DNA of 64,000 nt from Sequoia sempervirens (lineage: Eukaryota; Streptophyta; Pinopsida; Cupressales; Cupressaceae). The position numbers and the translations under genes are program-made. Under the pieces are notes generated by a model. The model made no database searches. It was not told the origin of the DNA and was given only the letters and a program-made list of their open reading frames with translations. The stretch spans positions 222,679,353 to 222,743,352 of the forward strand of contig VDFB02373365.1 of assembly GCA_007258455.2 (NCBI GenBank), read 5' to 3'. Position 1 is the stretch's first letter. Each line of letters starts with the position of its first letter. Shown piece by piece: positions 1-11,513 of the stretch.

Positions 1-777
1 CAAATTTGAGCAATGTGGGACTAACATTCATCCAATGGAATGATGCCACTTGTCATTCTATGAATGGATGAAGGATGTGCAAGATTTGGGGATTGCGCCA
101 ATAAATGCATGTTTTTGAATTTCAAATTTGTTGAAATGACTTGCAAGAGGGAAGGGAAATTGCAATAAATTCCACTTGGCTCAAGACAAAGGACATGTAA
201 GATGAAGTTATTGCCTTGTTGGATGTATATGTTGACTTGGAATTTTTGAATTCAAATTTGGAGAATATTCCAAAAGATGCCTTGTGAGGAAAATAGAGAT
301 TTAATAAATGAATTAAATCTGTTTTCATGTGCAACTTGCAAAATCTAGAGGATGGGACATGGGATGAGATTAAATTAATCAAGGGTTAATTAATTTAATG
401 AGAGATTAGATGATGTGACCTATTTGACTCAAATTTATGGATTTATTTAAATCAAATAAGAGAGGAATATGATAAGAGATTAATTAAATAAGGATTTTAA
501 TTTATTTAATTAAAAGAGATGGTGTTAGATTAAATCAAATAAATTTAATTATTTAATTAAATAGGGATAATTAGATCAAATGGATTGATTTAATTAACAA
601 AAGAGATTGACTTAATTAGATAAAATGATTTATTCAATTAAGGGATGAAAGTTGATGAATTTAATCGATAAGTAGATTTGATTAAATGGTTAGACCAAGG
701 GATGATTTAGGAAGAAATGACATTAGTAGGTCGGGATCAAGTGCACAATGTCAATTAGTATATTTTATGTGTCTACA
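1..777 (-). repeat. E1 3' LTR (partial, outer end off window)
   Basis: Direct repeat of the right LTR. The inner end is GTGTCTACA at 769-777, which on the minus strand is the TGTAGACAC start of an LTR. The window opens about 460 bases inside it. It is rich in TTAATTAA-type motifs. Confidence 0.93.
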
Positions 778-795
778 TTTTGCCCCTCTTTGAAG
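778..795 (-). other. E1 polypurine tract
   Basis: On the minus strand CTTCAAAGAGGGGCAAAA directly precedes the TG of the 3' LTR. This is the expected place and composition for the primer of plus-strand DNA synthesis, and it confirms that the element runs right to left. Confidence 0.85.
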
Positions 796-1689
796 CAATG
801 TACTTGTTGCGTTGGTTCAAAGAATAAGCGATCTCGGTCGAAGCCAAAATTTTTGATATTAAAAACTTACCCCACTGCTACATGGCGAGAGAAAACATGC
901 CATTATAATGCCTCCTCAAGAGATTGGACGAAAATTTCAATTTTTTGGGTAATCTCACGAAAAAAGAGGACAAAGTATCCGATAGGTCTGAAAGGGCTTC
1001 GAGAGGCTAAAAAATGTGTCTAAATGCAATAAAACGTTGAAGAACAAGCCTCAACTAGACAAAAAAAGTTCGGGGGTCCAAAATCCTAGTAGGACAACCA
1101 ATCAGGGTGAAAAATCCCTAATTTTTAGGCTTAAAAGGGGCCCGAGGGGTCACTTTCAAGTCATTTTCAAACACCTCCAATAGTAACCTCGAGATTTGAG
1201 CTCTGACCTCCTGACGATATGGCGCAATGACAACCTCCCCTACAGATTTCTGATCGAGTTCGGACGTACCAGCGGCCACCTAGCATTAAGGCACTGGTAA
1301 GTGGTCCTTACCCGAGCTTCGTTTTTCATTTATTGGTTCATTTAATGCTTTAAAGGGTCGGTCCCTCTGCAGCGGCACTATATAGCGCCACTCAGAAATC
1401 AAACTGCACTGCTTAGTGCTAAATAGCGCCATGACGGTGTAGTTATGAGTTTGAAAACTATGACGCTGAGCTCGAGGTTGGCGAAGGGATTTGAAAAGTG
1501 CGACGCGACAGTCCTGATTTCACCCAAAGTGTGCTACTCGATGAGAAAGTGCACTGCGGCGGTACGATCTTGCTCTTTTAGGGCCTAGCGTCGGAGTTTG
1601 ATTAGAAATCAAACTACGATGCCATCATGGGTTGCACCACTGGAGAAGTTTTTTGAACGTGCGACGAAGAATTTTTCAAAAAATTTAAC
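796..1689. other. E1 3' untranslated stretch
   Basis: I see no convincing coding sequence here. It is more GC-rich than the LTR and contains short modules around TATAGCGCC (about 1370-1430) that loosely resemble GC-rich modules near 17050-17340 at the other end of the element. Confidence 0.5.
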
Positions 1690-3543
1690 ATGGTGACCTT
1701 CCTTGGTGCAGGACGCGGCGAGGGAGCTCTACTCCTGAGAGCACAGGTCGCGGGACCTAGCCGACTACTTGCGGGACCTGAGCAACAGGGACCAGGATCG
1801 ACTCCAGATTGCGGGGTTATGGTACATTGCTTACGTAGCGCCCGTGCACACTCACTTAGGGATGTTGTCAGCAATGGCCGAGACATGGCACAACGAGACT
1901 TCTTCATTCCATCTTCCCACTAGTGAGGCTACCGTCACCCTAGAGGACGTTTGGTATATTTTGTGATTGCCAATTCACGGTCATAGGGTGATTTTTGACA
2001 TGGACAAGGGGTGCAAGGCCTTCTTTAGAGTCCTTGCCACAGACGAGATTGTCTTTTGCAAGGGGAAGATAGAGCTCGAGCGGCACAAGATACTGGCACC
2101 TCCCTACTGCTAGGTGATTGCAGCCATCATTTCGGGTCTTATTGCCCCTGACAGATGAGGGCGATATTTCAGTCTCAGTTGGGGATCCTGCTGGGAGCGG
2201 ATGGTTTGAGACAGGCCGGTTCATTTTGCTTGGGAGCTTGTTCTTCTAGCTTCATTATACAGAGACCTCCATGAGTACGTCTACATGGATGGTAGAGCAC
2301 TCGTAGCAGGGGTGACTCTTCTTCACGTCTGGGCATGGGAGCACATTGCTGTGCTGCATCCATATGTTGTTTCAGTTTCGATGGTGCCAGATGATCCCCT
2401 CGTGTGGTGATATAGAGGTGGTGTGTCCTTCACACACATTAGCGAGCACGTGATCTCTTATTGGAGGAGCGTCTTGGATGAGATGCAGGTTTTTACTTGG
2501 CGACCGTACCTTGGTGTGCTCAGATGGGCTGATGATGCCGATCAGATGTTCTACTACTGTCAGGACCATTTTATGCAGGGGAGAGAGCACACTATGATCG
2601 AGAGATACTTGTCCAAGCATGTGCAGTTTTAGTTCAGAGAGCCGCATGATCGGCCAGATGATGATTATGTAACCGTCTTTTCCTGCTCCATGACACAGGT
2701 GTCCTGGGGGTGGTATATTCCTGCTTCAGAGGCGGTGGATAGCTTCAGGAAGCTGGTAGCCCGGCCATGGGCTTATGATCAGGGACTTGTAGATCCAGGC
2801 ACTACTTAGGCCTACAGAGATTGGTTTTGGCCTCCGCTTTGGTTGATGATTCTAGGTGCAGTTCTGGATCTATGGAGAGTTAGAGGCAGAGGGGGAGGAT
2901 GAGGACGGAGAGCTGACATTTGACAGGACCCACCATTTGTGCCTCCAGTCCAACCAGATCAGGGAGATGTGCACATGTAGGACTAGCAGTAGGTGCCACT
3001 AGTCCCACCACCACGAGGCGAGGGTCCTCCTCGGGTGCAGCTGCAGGTACAGCCAACAAGACATGTAGATGAATGAGATACTTTGATTGTACAGATGTAG
3101 GCCCATGTCCAGGCCGTGACAACCAAGAGAGATCAGGCGAGGGTCGAGAGAGAGAAACTCAGGTCTGAGAGGGATCAAGCCATACAACAGAGACATGTTG
3201 TAGAGCTACGAGCAACCACTGAGCTAGGCAAGAGACAGTAGCTAGAGAGCATGATAGCCTCCTCCTCCCAAGGTACAATGTCAGTTCGATCTTACAGGGA
3301 TGTCATCTGAGAGGCCGAGTACTATCGGAGGTACTATCATGAGGTTGTACCCAGAGCAGAACGAGTCCCAGAGTACTCAGAGTGGGCCAGCCACAAACTA
3401 GCAGAGGGTCATGGTGACAGAGATGAGGGTAGCATCCACAAGGACAGAACTTGATCGAGATGCTGCAATACTCTTTATGCCTTATGGGCTCATTTTTTAT
3501 AGCTCGATGGACCTTTTTGTACTGATCGACATACATGTGCAAT
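1690..3543 (+). pseudogene. Antisense extra ORF of E1: plant mobile domain (PMD) protein, decayed
   Basis: Read on the plus strand, opposite to E1 pol, one main frame with several stops shows the order expected of a plant mobile domain (aminotransferase-like, MAIN/MAIL-type). First comes a helix with RLQIAGLWYIAYV (about 1799-1835). Next is the core ETSSFHLPTSEATVTLEDVW followed by LPIHG (about 1895-1980). Then come VHFAWELVLLASLYRDLHEY and LLHVWAWEHIAVLHP (about 2220-2365), and a segment with VISYWRSVLDEMQVFTWRPY. A charged region near 3120-3340 (REKLRSERDQAIQQRH) looks like a coiled coil. The end shifts frame and stops near 3543. PMD proteins are known as nuclear factors and as passengers of plant transposons. 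Extra antisense ORFs between integrase and the 3' LTR are known in Tat elements. Whether this one was ever translated is inference. At least seven stops make it non-functional now. Confidence 0.75.
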
Positions 3544-4600
3544 GATTTGATTTATTCTTTGTACTATGATAGTTGTGTTATTGATGATATATATGCGAGC
3601 CGATGATGATTTTGATGTGATGCGATGTGTACTCTTTATTTATGCATGGATGATTTTACTTCTATATGTTGTGCAATGATGCTTTTATGGATGCGTTTAT
3701 TTCTGATGATGTATGCATTATGATTATGACTAACAGATCTATATTATGTTGCCTTATGATATGCAGATGTATTTATGTAATGTGCAATGATGTTGTCTAT
3801 ATGATGATCTACTTATGTTGATGCAAATGGGATAATGTAATATGTGATATGGATTGTAATATGTAAAATGATATGATCTATGGTGTACATGCGAAATGAT
3901 ATGTGAATTATGTTTATAAATGATTATGGATGCATATACGCTTTGTATGTGATGTAATGAATTATGTATGTTTATGCTTATGTGGAAGGATTTATGCAAT
4001 GAATGATGTAATATGAATGCGATGGTCGTGATATGATGCAAATGAGATGGTTTTATAAGATGCTTAGAATAACAAATTCTATTATCCTAAACATATTAAA
4101 TGATGATGTAATGTATGTGATGCATTTAATATGATGTACTATTTGCAATGATATGATAATGTCTTATGCAAAAATGGACTTAATCCATGAGATGACTTTA
4201 TGATGTTATGCTAGCATGTATGTGATGGATTATTTATGCTTATGTACCTATTGTTTATGATTATGCAGTATGTGATAATGCGAAATGGTTATGAAATGCA
4301 AATGAATGTTTATGCAGTGATGTAATGTATGAAATGCGATGAAGTGGATGCACCTATCTATATGATGATTGAGATGCAATGCAAATGTTTCCTATATGAT
4401 ATGTTTATGCAATATGGTAATGGTTTGTGGATGTAGAATCGATGACAATGATGGTGATGATGATCAACTGTCATAGTACCTTGTTAGTACAGTTAGCAAG
4501 GAAAGAAGAAGTTATTTCAACAAGACACAAGATGATGCAAATGCAAATGATGATGATGATGATTACTTGCTGAGGAGTTGGAATTTTCAAAGGTCCAAAT
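3544..4600. repeat. ATGATG/TATGCAA-rich low-complexity tract in E1
   Basis: About 1 kb built from variations of ATGATG, ATGCAAATG, GATATGATG and TTTATGC, ending in a short run of GATGATGATGATGATT. It is not a clean tandem repeat. There is no coding signal; an apparent His/Ile-rich minus-strand frame is a by-product of the composition. Confidence 0.7.
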
Positions 4601-6383
4601 TTTCTTATTTTTGATAACGCACATGGTACGATGCATCAAGGTATATAAAACTAGGATGGTGTTGTACCTAGTGTGATAGACTTTGACTTGACAATCAGAT
4701 AGGAGTATCCTTGTTCACACCTGACATACGAAAACCTTGCTAGAATGCACTTTAGAAGTTCAAAACACCTCAGACCAAAACACGGAAAGGTAAACCTATC
4801 CATGCAATAGTCAACAAGTTGTGCAAAACCTCCTCCATACATACCTAACAAAAGAAGGATTCGCCAAGGTTATATTACAAGAACGTCCAACAAGCATAGC
4901 ATACAAAAGATAATGATCATTGCCCCATTCCTATTTCTCTAAATCCTTCGTTCGGATATCATTGAGAGGTCCTTGGAATGAGCGCGAATAAGATAAGTCA
5001 AAAGATAAAGATGAAGTAAACAAACAAACTGATGCTCTTCAATACTGCTAATGAGAAGAGGATGTGTTTTCAAGGATAAGAGCTGAAACTATTGCCAAAA
5101 GATAATGCCCATTGTAGGAAGAATTCATCCTAGGACATGTTAGTGGATGGCGGCACGTCATTTCGTTTATCCAAAGCGTTCTAAATGATGATTGATATGG
5201 GACCAATTGGATGATAGGTTATCGATACAAAGAGATGACCAACTTGCTTATGCACTGACTTAGACCTAAGACTTGACGTTTTGAGCTTTCTCTTTCAGCC
5301 TACTAGACTTGTTTCTGATTGTCTTACCAAAGATTGAGGATGACGATCGTTTATTATGAGTGATGTTATTGTGGGTGCAAGTGAGATGAGATGGATGGAT
5401 TTTTTCAAGTATTTGGATGTTTTTTGGAGTTTTGCAATGTTTTGAGGCTGTTTTTTGTATTTTTTGAGATTTTTAAATGTTTTGATTTTCTGATTTTCTG
5501 AATGTTTTGGGATTTTCTGAGATTTTGACCCAGAGACTAACCTAAAGACCTATCCTAGGGGCCTCGAGGGCTAATCAACAGATGAGCCTTGCCTATGTTA
5601 TATATGCAGAGACCATGTAGTTTGACTGATGAGTTGACCGATTTACAGATGATGATATACATAATGAGATGTCAGTTTATCATGACAGACTCCTAAAGGA
5701 CTAACCTAAGTGCCTCAGGGGATGATCAAAGATCAACCTTGCCTAAATTCAAGCTTAGAGATGACGTAGTTCGATAAGACAACTTTGTTTTTGACTTTTT
5801 GATGATTTTGACATGTTTTTGGATTTTGAAATGTTTTGATGTTTTTGGATTTTCTGATTTTCTGATTTTAAGGATATACACAAATCTGATCTGATAAGAA
5901 CATGCCCCCAGCGTGATGCAATAGACTACTTCGATAAAGGCAGGACAAACTGACCTTGAGGATGGGCCGAGTAGTACTAGGAGGGATCATGATACAAAAA
6001 CAAGACCAAGCTATGGTGTAGATGTGAGTGGATGAGTGATGGATGGAGACCTAAATGCGATGGATGATGGAAGTGAAATGGATGGATGATGCAGAACAAG
6101 CCGTAAAGATCCTGGTGGATGGGAAGTGCTTATTTACACAAGGCGCCTATTTGCCAGGTTCTCACCAAGGTACTTGTCCAAAGTGCCACTTAAGTGGTTT
6201 TCACTAGAGGATGATTTTTTTTTTCTCTTTACTATTTTTTATCCTTTTTCTAATTTGTTTTGGATTTTTTTTTGCTTTTTTGATTTTTTTGTTGTTACCA
6301 AGATGCCTATTTGCCAGGTTTTTGCCAAGGTAACCATTTTTTTAGGACTTTTTCTGATTTTTTGGTTCTATACCTTGAAAGAC
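4601..6383. other. E1 non-coding segment between pol and the antisense ORF
   Basis: No protein recognised. A module near 5400-5600 (TTTTTGGATTTT/GATTTTCTGATTTTCTG, then GACTAACCTAA and a GCCTTGCCTA-type tail) recurs in altered form near 5690-5870. A GCCTATTTGCCAGG motif is repeated near 6145 and 6305. Confidence 0.5.
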
Positions 6384-7720
6384 TTAGGCATAAAACTTTT
6401 TGAGATAAGAGCTATTCATGGGCTCTTGCAAAGGTTCTCCTTTGGGTGTTGATAACTAATATGCCCCTGATTTGTAACTTGTTGTGATAATGAATGGTCC
6501 CAGCCAATTGGGTTTAAATTTTCCTTTGTTGCTTGGGTTTGGAACATTCTTTTGATTCTCCTTCAATACCAGTTCTCTGACTTAGAACGTTATGCTTCTT
6601 ATTTTCTTATTGTAGCTCCTTTTGAGTCTATTTTGATAGACTTGCAAATGATTCAAGGCATCTATCCATCGCTCATCCAGTAGCTCCAACTCATTTAATC
6701 TTGATACTTGGTACTCTTCATATGTGATGAGGTTCTGCAGTGATATCTTGAGTGATGGGATCTCGATCTCTATGGGGAGTACTGCTTCCAATCCGTAGAT
6801 TAGGGAAAAATGGGTGTCCCTAGTGGGTGTGTGGATGTTGGTTCGATAGGCCCAAAGGGTAGGATTAAGCTGTAAATGCCAGTCACGACCTACATTATTG
6901 ACTGTTTTCTTAAGGATTTTTAGAATGGTTTTGTTTGTAGCTTCTTCCTGGCCATTGCCTTGGGGATAGTATGGGGTGGAGAAGCGATGTTGGATTTTGA
7001 AATTTTTGCATAAGTCACGAACCTCCTGATTCTTGAATGGTGTCCCATTATTTGAGATAATGGCTTGTGGAACACCATATCGGCAAATGAGATAGTTCAA
7101 GATGAACTTTGAAATTTCCTTCCCAGTTATATACGTCATGGGTATGGCCTCCACCCACTTAGTAAAGTACTCTGTTGCGTTTATGATGAATTTGTGGCCG
7201 TTAGATGAGGTGGGTGTGATTTTTCCAATGAGATCGAGTCCCCACTGCGAAAAGGGCCATGGTGTGACGATAGGATGAAGCTCTTGAGCTGGAGCATGGA
7301 TGAGGTCCCCATGCTGCTAACATTGTAGACATTTTCTGGCATAATCATGTGCTTCTCTTTCCATTGTGGGCCAATAATACCCCATCCTCAGCAGTTTCTT
7401 AGCTATGGTCATTCCACTCAAGTGCGAACCACAGATACCGTTATGTACTTCAGTTAGAGCGGTTAATGCCTCCTCAACATTTAAGCAGTGTAGTAGGGTT
7501 CCTTCTATGCTTCTAGGATATAGGGTATCACCTAGGATAACAAATCTGGATGCCTTTTTAATAAAGGTTCGTTTTAAGTTTGATGGTAAGTCGGTGGGTA
7601 TGACTCCTATTGGAAGGTATGTATAAATGTCATGGTACCAAGGATCACTGGGACCAACGATTTCGCACATGAATTTTGATTCTAGTACCTCGAATGTGGG
7701 CACGAGAAGCTGCTCTATCA
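6384..7720 (-). pseudogene. E1 integrase (zinc finger, DDE core, GPY/F module)
   Basis: The minus-strand frame shared with upstream pol runs from the HHCC zinc finger to a TAA at 6384-6386. The finger has its histidines in EVHNGICGSHL and its cysteines in ARKCLQC (about 7320-7480). The catalytic core has the first Asp in WGLDLIG (about 7235). The second catalytic position reads ISNNGTPF, so the expected Asp is Asn. The Glu is in YPQGNGQEEATNK (about 6945-6985). The C-terminal GPY/F module is present as KPNWLGPFIIT (about 6485-6517). Stops occur near 7317 and 6582. The first, just after the last zinc-finger Cys, sits where related elements usually have Gln. The enzyme would join element DNA to the host chromosome, and the Asp-to-Asn change alone should abolish that. 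Confidence 0.92.
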
Positions 7721-8264
7721 AGAATTCATATTTTGGAACATTGTTGGGGATGTCCAATAGGGACCCAATTGTTTCCATGGCATCTGCTGCTCTGTTGTTG
7801 GCTCTAGGTATCTGCTCAAATGTAATTTCGATGAAGGATTCTTTGAGAGTCTCCACCAATTTCTTGTATGGAGTGAGCTTGTCGTACTTGGTCCGGTATT
7901 CATCGTTCACTTGATTTATTATCAATTAGGAGTCTTTGTATACTCTTAGAGCTATAATGTTCCACTGCACTGCTATTCTAAGACCTATGGTTAAAGCCTC
8001 GTATTCTACAATGTTATTGGTGCAAGGAAACGCCAACTTATAGGACCTTGGTATGCAATCCCCTTGTGGGGTGATGAAGAAGACACCAGCTCCTGATCCA
8101 TGCTGCATGTATGAGCCATCGAAGTATAGTTTCCAATGGTTAGTTGCATTGAGATTGAAAATGGATTCATTTGGAAACTCTGAGATGAGAGGGTTCTCTG
8201 AATAGATTGGTGATTCTGCTAATTGATCTGTGATGACTTGGCCCTTGATTGCTTTCCGCTCCAC
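7721..8264 (-). pseudogene. E1 second, archaeal-type RNase H (aRH)
   Basis: Begins with HWKLYFDGSYMQHGSGAGVF, then TNNIVEYEALTIGL and ALRVYKDS, followed by an ANNRAADAM motif near 7790-7800. The acidic residues are the Asp of YFDGS, the Glu of EYEAL and the Asp of YKDS. This arrangement is typical of the archaeal-type RNase H carried by Tat elements in addition to the normal one. A TAA directly after KDS (7926-7928) interrupts it, probably from CAA (Gln). It lies between the ordinary RNase H and integrase, the usual Tat position. Confidence 0.85.
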
Positions 8265-8330
8265 ATATTCAATGTCTTATTCTGATAGTATCATCACCCA
8301 TTTTTCCATTCTTCCTATGAGCATTGCCTT

Positions 8331-9524
8331 TTATAGTAGATACTTGAGAGGATCAATTTTGGCAATGAGTTTTATTTTATGGTCCAACATGTAATGTCTG
8401 AATTTTTGTGATGCAAAGACTATTGTGAGGCATGCTTTCTCGATGAATGAATAGTTTAGCTCATGACCAACCATTGTCCTGCTAATGTAATAGATAGCCC
8501 TTTCCATTCCATTTTTGTCATGCTGAGCTAGAAGAGCTCCAAGGGCTACTGCTATTGCTGACATGTATAAGATCAATGGTTTCTTTGGGATGGGTGGCAT
8601 TAAGATTGGTGGTGTTAGTAGATATTCTTTGATTTTGTTGAATGCCTCTTCACACTTGGTATCCCATTTGTACACTACTCCCTTGTGGAGTAGATGAGAG
8701 TATGGGTTTTGTTTGTCCACTAGTTCTATGAATCTTTGAATGGATTGTAGTCTTCCTTGGAGACATCTCACTTGCTTTAATGTTTTTGGTGCCTCCATCT
8801 CGAGGATTGCTTTTACTTTTGCTGGATCTACCTCGATACCCCTCATTGACACTATATATCCTAAGAGCTTTCCTGATTGTACGCCGAAGAAACACTTCTT
8901 TGGGTTTAGTCTAACCTTGTACTCCTCCAGTCTATCAAAGATGGCACTTAGGGTTGCTATGTGGTCTTTTCTCTTTTTGGACTTAGCTAGAATGTCATCA
9001 ACATAGTCTTCGACCATCTTGTGAATCATGTCATGGAATATCAATGTCATAGCCCTTTGATATGTTGCTCCTGCATTCTTTAAGCCAAATGGCATCATGT
9101 TCCAATAGTATGCCCCCCATGGACAAGTGAAAGTTGTTTTATGTCAGTCCTCCTTAGCTATCATGATCTAATTGTATCCTGAGAATCTGTCCATTAGCGA
9201 CAACATTTCATGTCCTGCTATCATGTCTACTATCATATCAATGTTGGAAAGCAGGAAGTCATCCTTTGGACATGCCTTGTTCAAGTACCTGAAGTCTATG
9301 TAGATTTTGATGTTCCCATTAGGTTTTGAAAAATGTACCAAGTTTGACACCCATTCTGGATAATCGATTGGTCGGATGAACCCTACATCCAATAGCTTTT
9401 TTAGCTCCATTTTGACTAATAGAGCGATCTGAGGGTGCATTTTTTGAAGCTTTTGTTTGACATGCTTTGCTTCTGGATACCCTGCTAAGTGGTGAACCAC
9501 ATTCTCCAGATCAAGTCCTGGCAT
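8331..9524 (-). pseudogene. E1 reverse transcriptase with its ordinary RNase H
   Basis: Reverse transcriptase motifs read in order: LLDVGFIRPIDYPEWVSNLV, the DFRYLNKACPKDDF palm motif, LMDRFSGYN, then MMPFGLKNAGATYQRAM and the catalytic box YVDDILAKS (about 8990-9015). The thumb and connection follow (LNPKKCFFGV, KLLGYIVS). The ordinary gypsy RNase H follows at about 8331-8590, with LYMSAIAVALGALL, ERAIYYISRTM and EKACLTIVFA. The first RNase H position is LYMS, where an Asp is usual (LYLS or LYID-type variants also occur). Stops lie near 9168 (between the SGYN motif and the MPFG motif) and 8331. No frameshift separates this from the aRH and integrase. Confidence 0.93.
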
Positions 9525-9590
9525 GTTAGCATAGCTCCATGCAAAGTTTATTTGTCTTTCTCTTAGGAATTCTGCTAGGAGCTCTTGCTC

Positions 9591-10310
9591 TTATGATAGT
9601 AGTGATTCTGCATAGAATGTGATATGTGGGGTCTCCTCTATTCCTAGGTTGACTGGATTGCATTTTTTGGCCAAGATTGCTGACTTTTCTTGATGAATAG
9701 ATCTTAAAGGAAGATTGAATCCCCCATCCTTGGGTGCCTCAGAGAGGTTTTCACCATTGGATGCATCCTTTCTTTTTTCTTTTTTCTGGTCAGAGAGTGC
9801 CACATTGTGGTTTTCACTCAAAGACTTGGATATTATTCTTAATTTCTCACTTTTGCGACTAAGGGATTCAATCATTTCCACATAATAGGCATGTGTGTCC
9901 AGCTCTATTATGAACCCTGCTTTATGATCCCCCTCTAGAATGTTATCTCGCAGTCCCATGAATTTCAAGAGCATCTCATCATTTTTGAATGTATTGAGAA
10001 TTGGTAGTCCTCATTGGTCATAGTCGATGAGTTGGGGATATACTAAGCGAATCTCATGGTTTTGATGGCCTGTTTCAAAGGATAGGGTGCTAATCATACA
10101 AAGAGTAGTATCCTCAAATATCCTAGGTAAATTGGATGTGGGGTCCTCATCATCGCTACTACTACAGACATCGGTTATATCAAAGGTATAGTTGTCTAGA
10201 ACACGACCTGTGGATACTGGTAATCGTAGTTCTGCTGCGGTAGGCTGACGAGGATTATTAACCAGTCTAACTGAAGGACTTTGGTCTTGTATGGTTATAC
10301 TCGGAGGGGT
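9591..10310 (-). pseudogene. E1 pol linker between G-patch-like segment and reverse transcriptase
   Basis: Same frame as the rest of pol, with stops near 10011 and 9591. It is low in recognised motifs, with a charged region (KKEKRKD). A segment ending in EETPHITFYA leads into the reverse transcriptase. I recognise no domain. Confidence 0.6.
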
Positions 10311-10319
10311 ACATCCAAG

Positions 10320-10452
10320 GCCAATATTTTTTATCGGTCGTGTCTTTGGCATGATAGGTGTTATAAGCCCATTGTCATTTTGTCCTAGTCTTTGATTTCT
10401 ACCGTAGCCCATTGTGAGCATCATTTGCAGACCCTTGCTTTTGTCATCCATT
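10320..10452 (-). pseudogene. G-patch-like segment in E1 polyprotein
   Basis: The peptide GLQMMLTMGYGRNQRLGQND followed by NGLITPI matches the G-patch pattern: a hydrophobic helix start, MGY, then spaced glycines with LG and a final NG. It lies in frame between protease and reverse transcriptase and contains no stop. G-patch domains are short RNA- or helicase-binding modules and are known at the protease C-terminus in betaretroviruses. Identification here is by eye only. Confidence 0.6.
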
Positions 10453-10859
10453 TGTAAATCTGGTACTGGTCTTTCATCTTGATATAGCATATGAGATGGA
10501 TCTACCTCAATAACTTCTTGTCCAAGATCTCCCCAACTTGTGAATTTGGGATAGTTTTCAAGAGACGTTTGGGATGTGGAAGCTTCATTTATTTGCAGGT
10601 GTCCTCGTGATCTAGGAGATTGTGGTAACTCTCCTACCAAAAAAGCATTATTAGGGAGCTTGTAGTTGCCACAACCATTATCTTGGATGATGACCTTGAT
10701 GTCAGAGATGGTGGGGATGGCGGGAGTGGCAGGTGTCTCTGTCGCAGAAGTGGACGTGAGAGTGGAGGGATTGATGTATGGTGTGGATGGGCCCTCATCA
10801 TTTTTGGGTACTTGGGGGATTTTGTAATACTTTACTTCAAGATTTTTGCAATAGGAGAA

Positions 10860-11426
10860 GGGTTCAGGTAATCCATGGATGGTAACCTCTTGTCCCTTAT
10901 GTGTGAATTTCACACATTGGTGGAAAGTTGATGCTATTTCTTTCATCGCATGAATCCATGGGCATCCTAGTAGGATGTTATACGACAAGTCAAGATCCAA
11001 GACCTGACAAGTGGTTTCCATGATGGTAGGCCCTACTTGAATAGGGAGTTTGATTGTGCCCTAAGACACTCTTTCTTGGTCATCATATGCTCTTATCATG
11101 ATACCCTCTCCTTTGTCGATGGAATCTTCTGATATTTGCAATTGCTTGATGAGACTGAGGGAACATATGTTCAAGCCTGCACCTCCATCCACCAAGACCC
11201 TTTTGACTTTGCTCTTATGTACTATGGCTTCCAAGTGAAGTGCATGATTGTGAGATGGTTGAGAGGGGAAATCTTGGTCAGAGAATGTAAGAAGATTAGG
11301 TGTAATGATATTTTCTACCATAGCTTGGAATTGTTCTACATCAAGATCTGTGGGGACAGTGGATGAGGCCAATGCTTCTTCAAGGATTTTCCTATGGGAA
11401 GATGAGATTTTTAGCAACTCTATCAT
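10860..11426 (-). pseudogene. E1 aspartic protease
   Basis: The active-site strand reads KRVLVDGGAGLNICS (about 11160-11205), so the usual D-T/S-G triad is D-G-G. The downstream LDLSYNILLGCPWIHAMK (about 10940-10995) corresponds to the second conserved protease block, followed by the PSTxHQ-like STFHQCVKF. A TAG at 11061-11063 lies between the two blocks. The protein would cut Gag-Pol during particle maturation. DGG at the active site is atypical but may be normal in this lineage. Confidence 0.82.
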
Positions 11427-11513
11427 GGATATTTGTGTTGGTGTTCTCTTGAGTTGATCTAGGACATTATAACCATTAGGAAGAGATCTAGATGTAGGGA
11501 CTCTGTTTGGCTA

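Noticed and set aside
3754..4041. His/Ile-rich minus-strand ORF
   Set aside because: Product of the ATGATG/TATGCA low-complexity tract, without any protein-like pattern.
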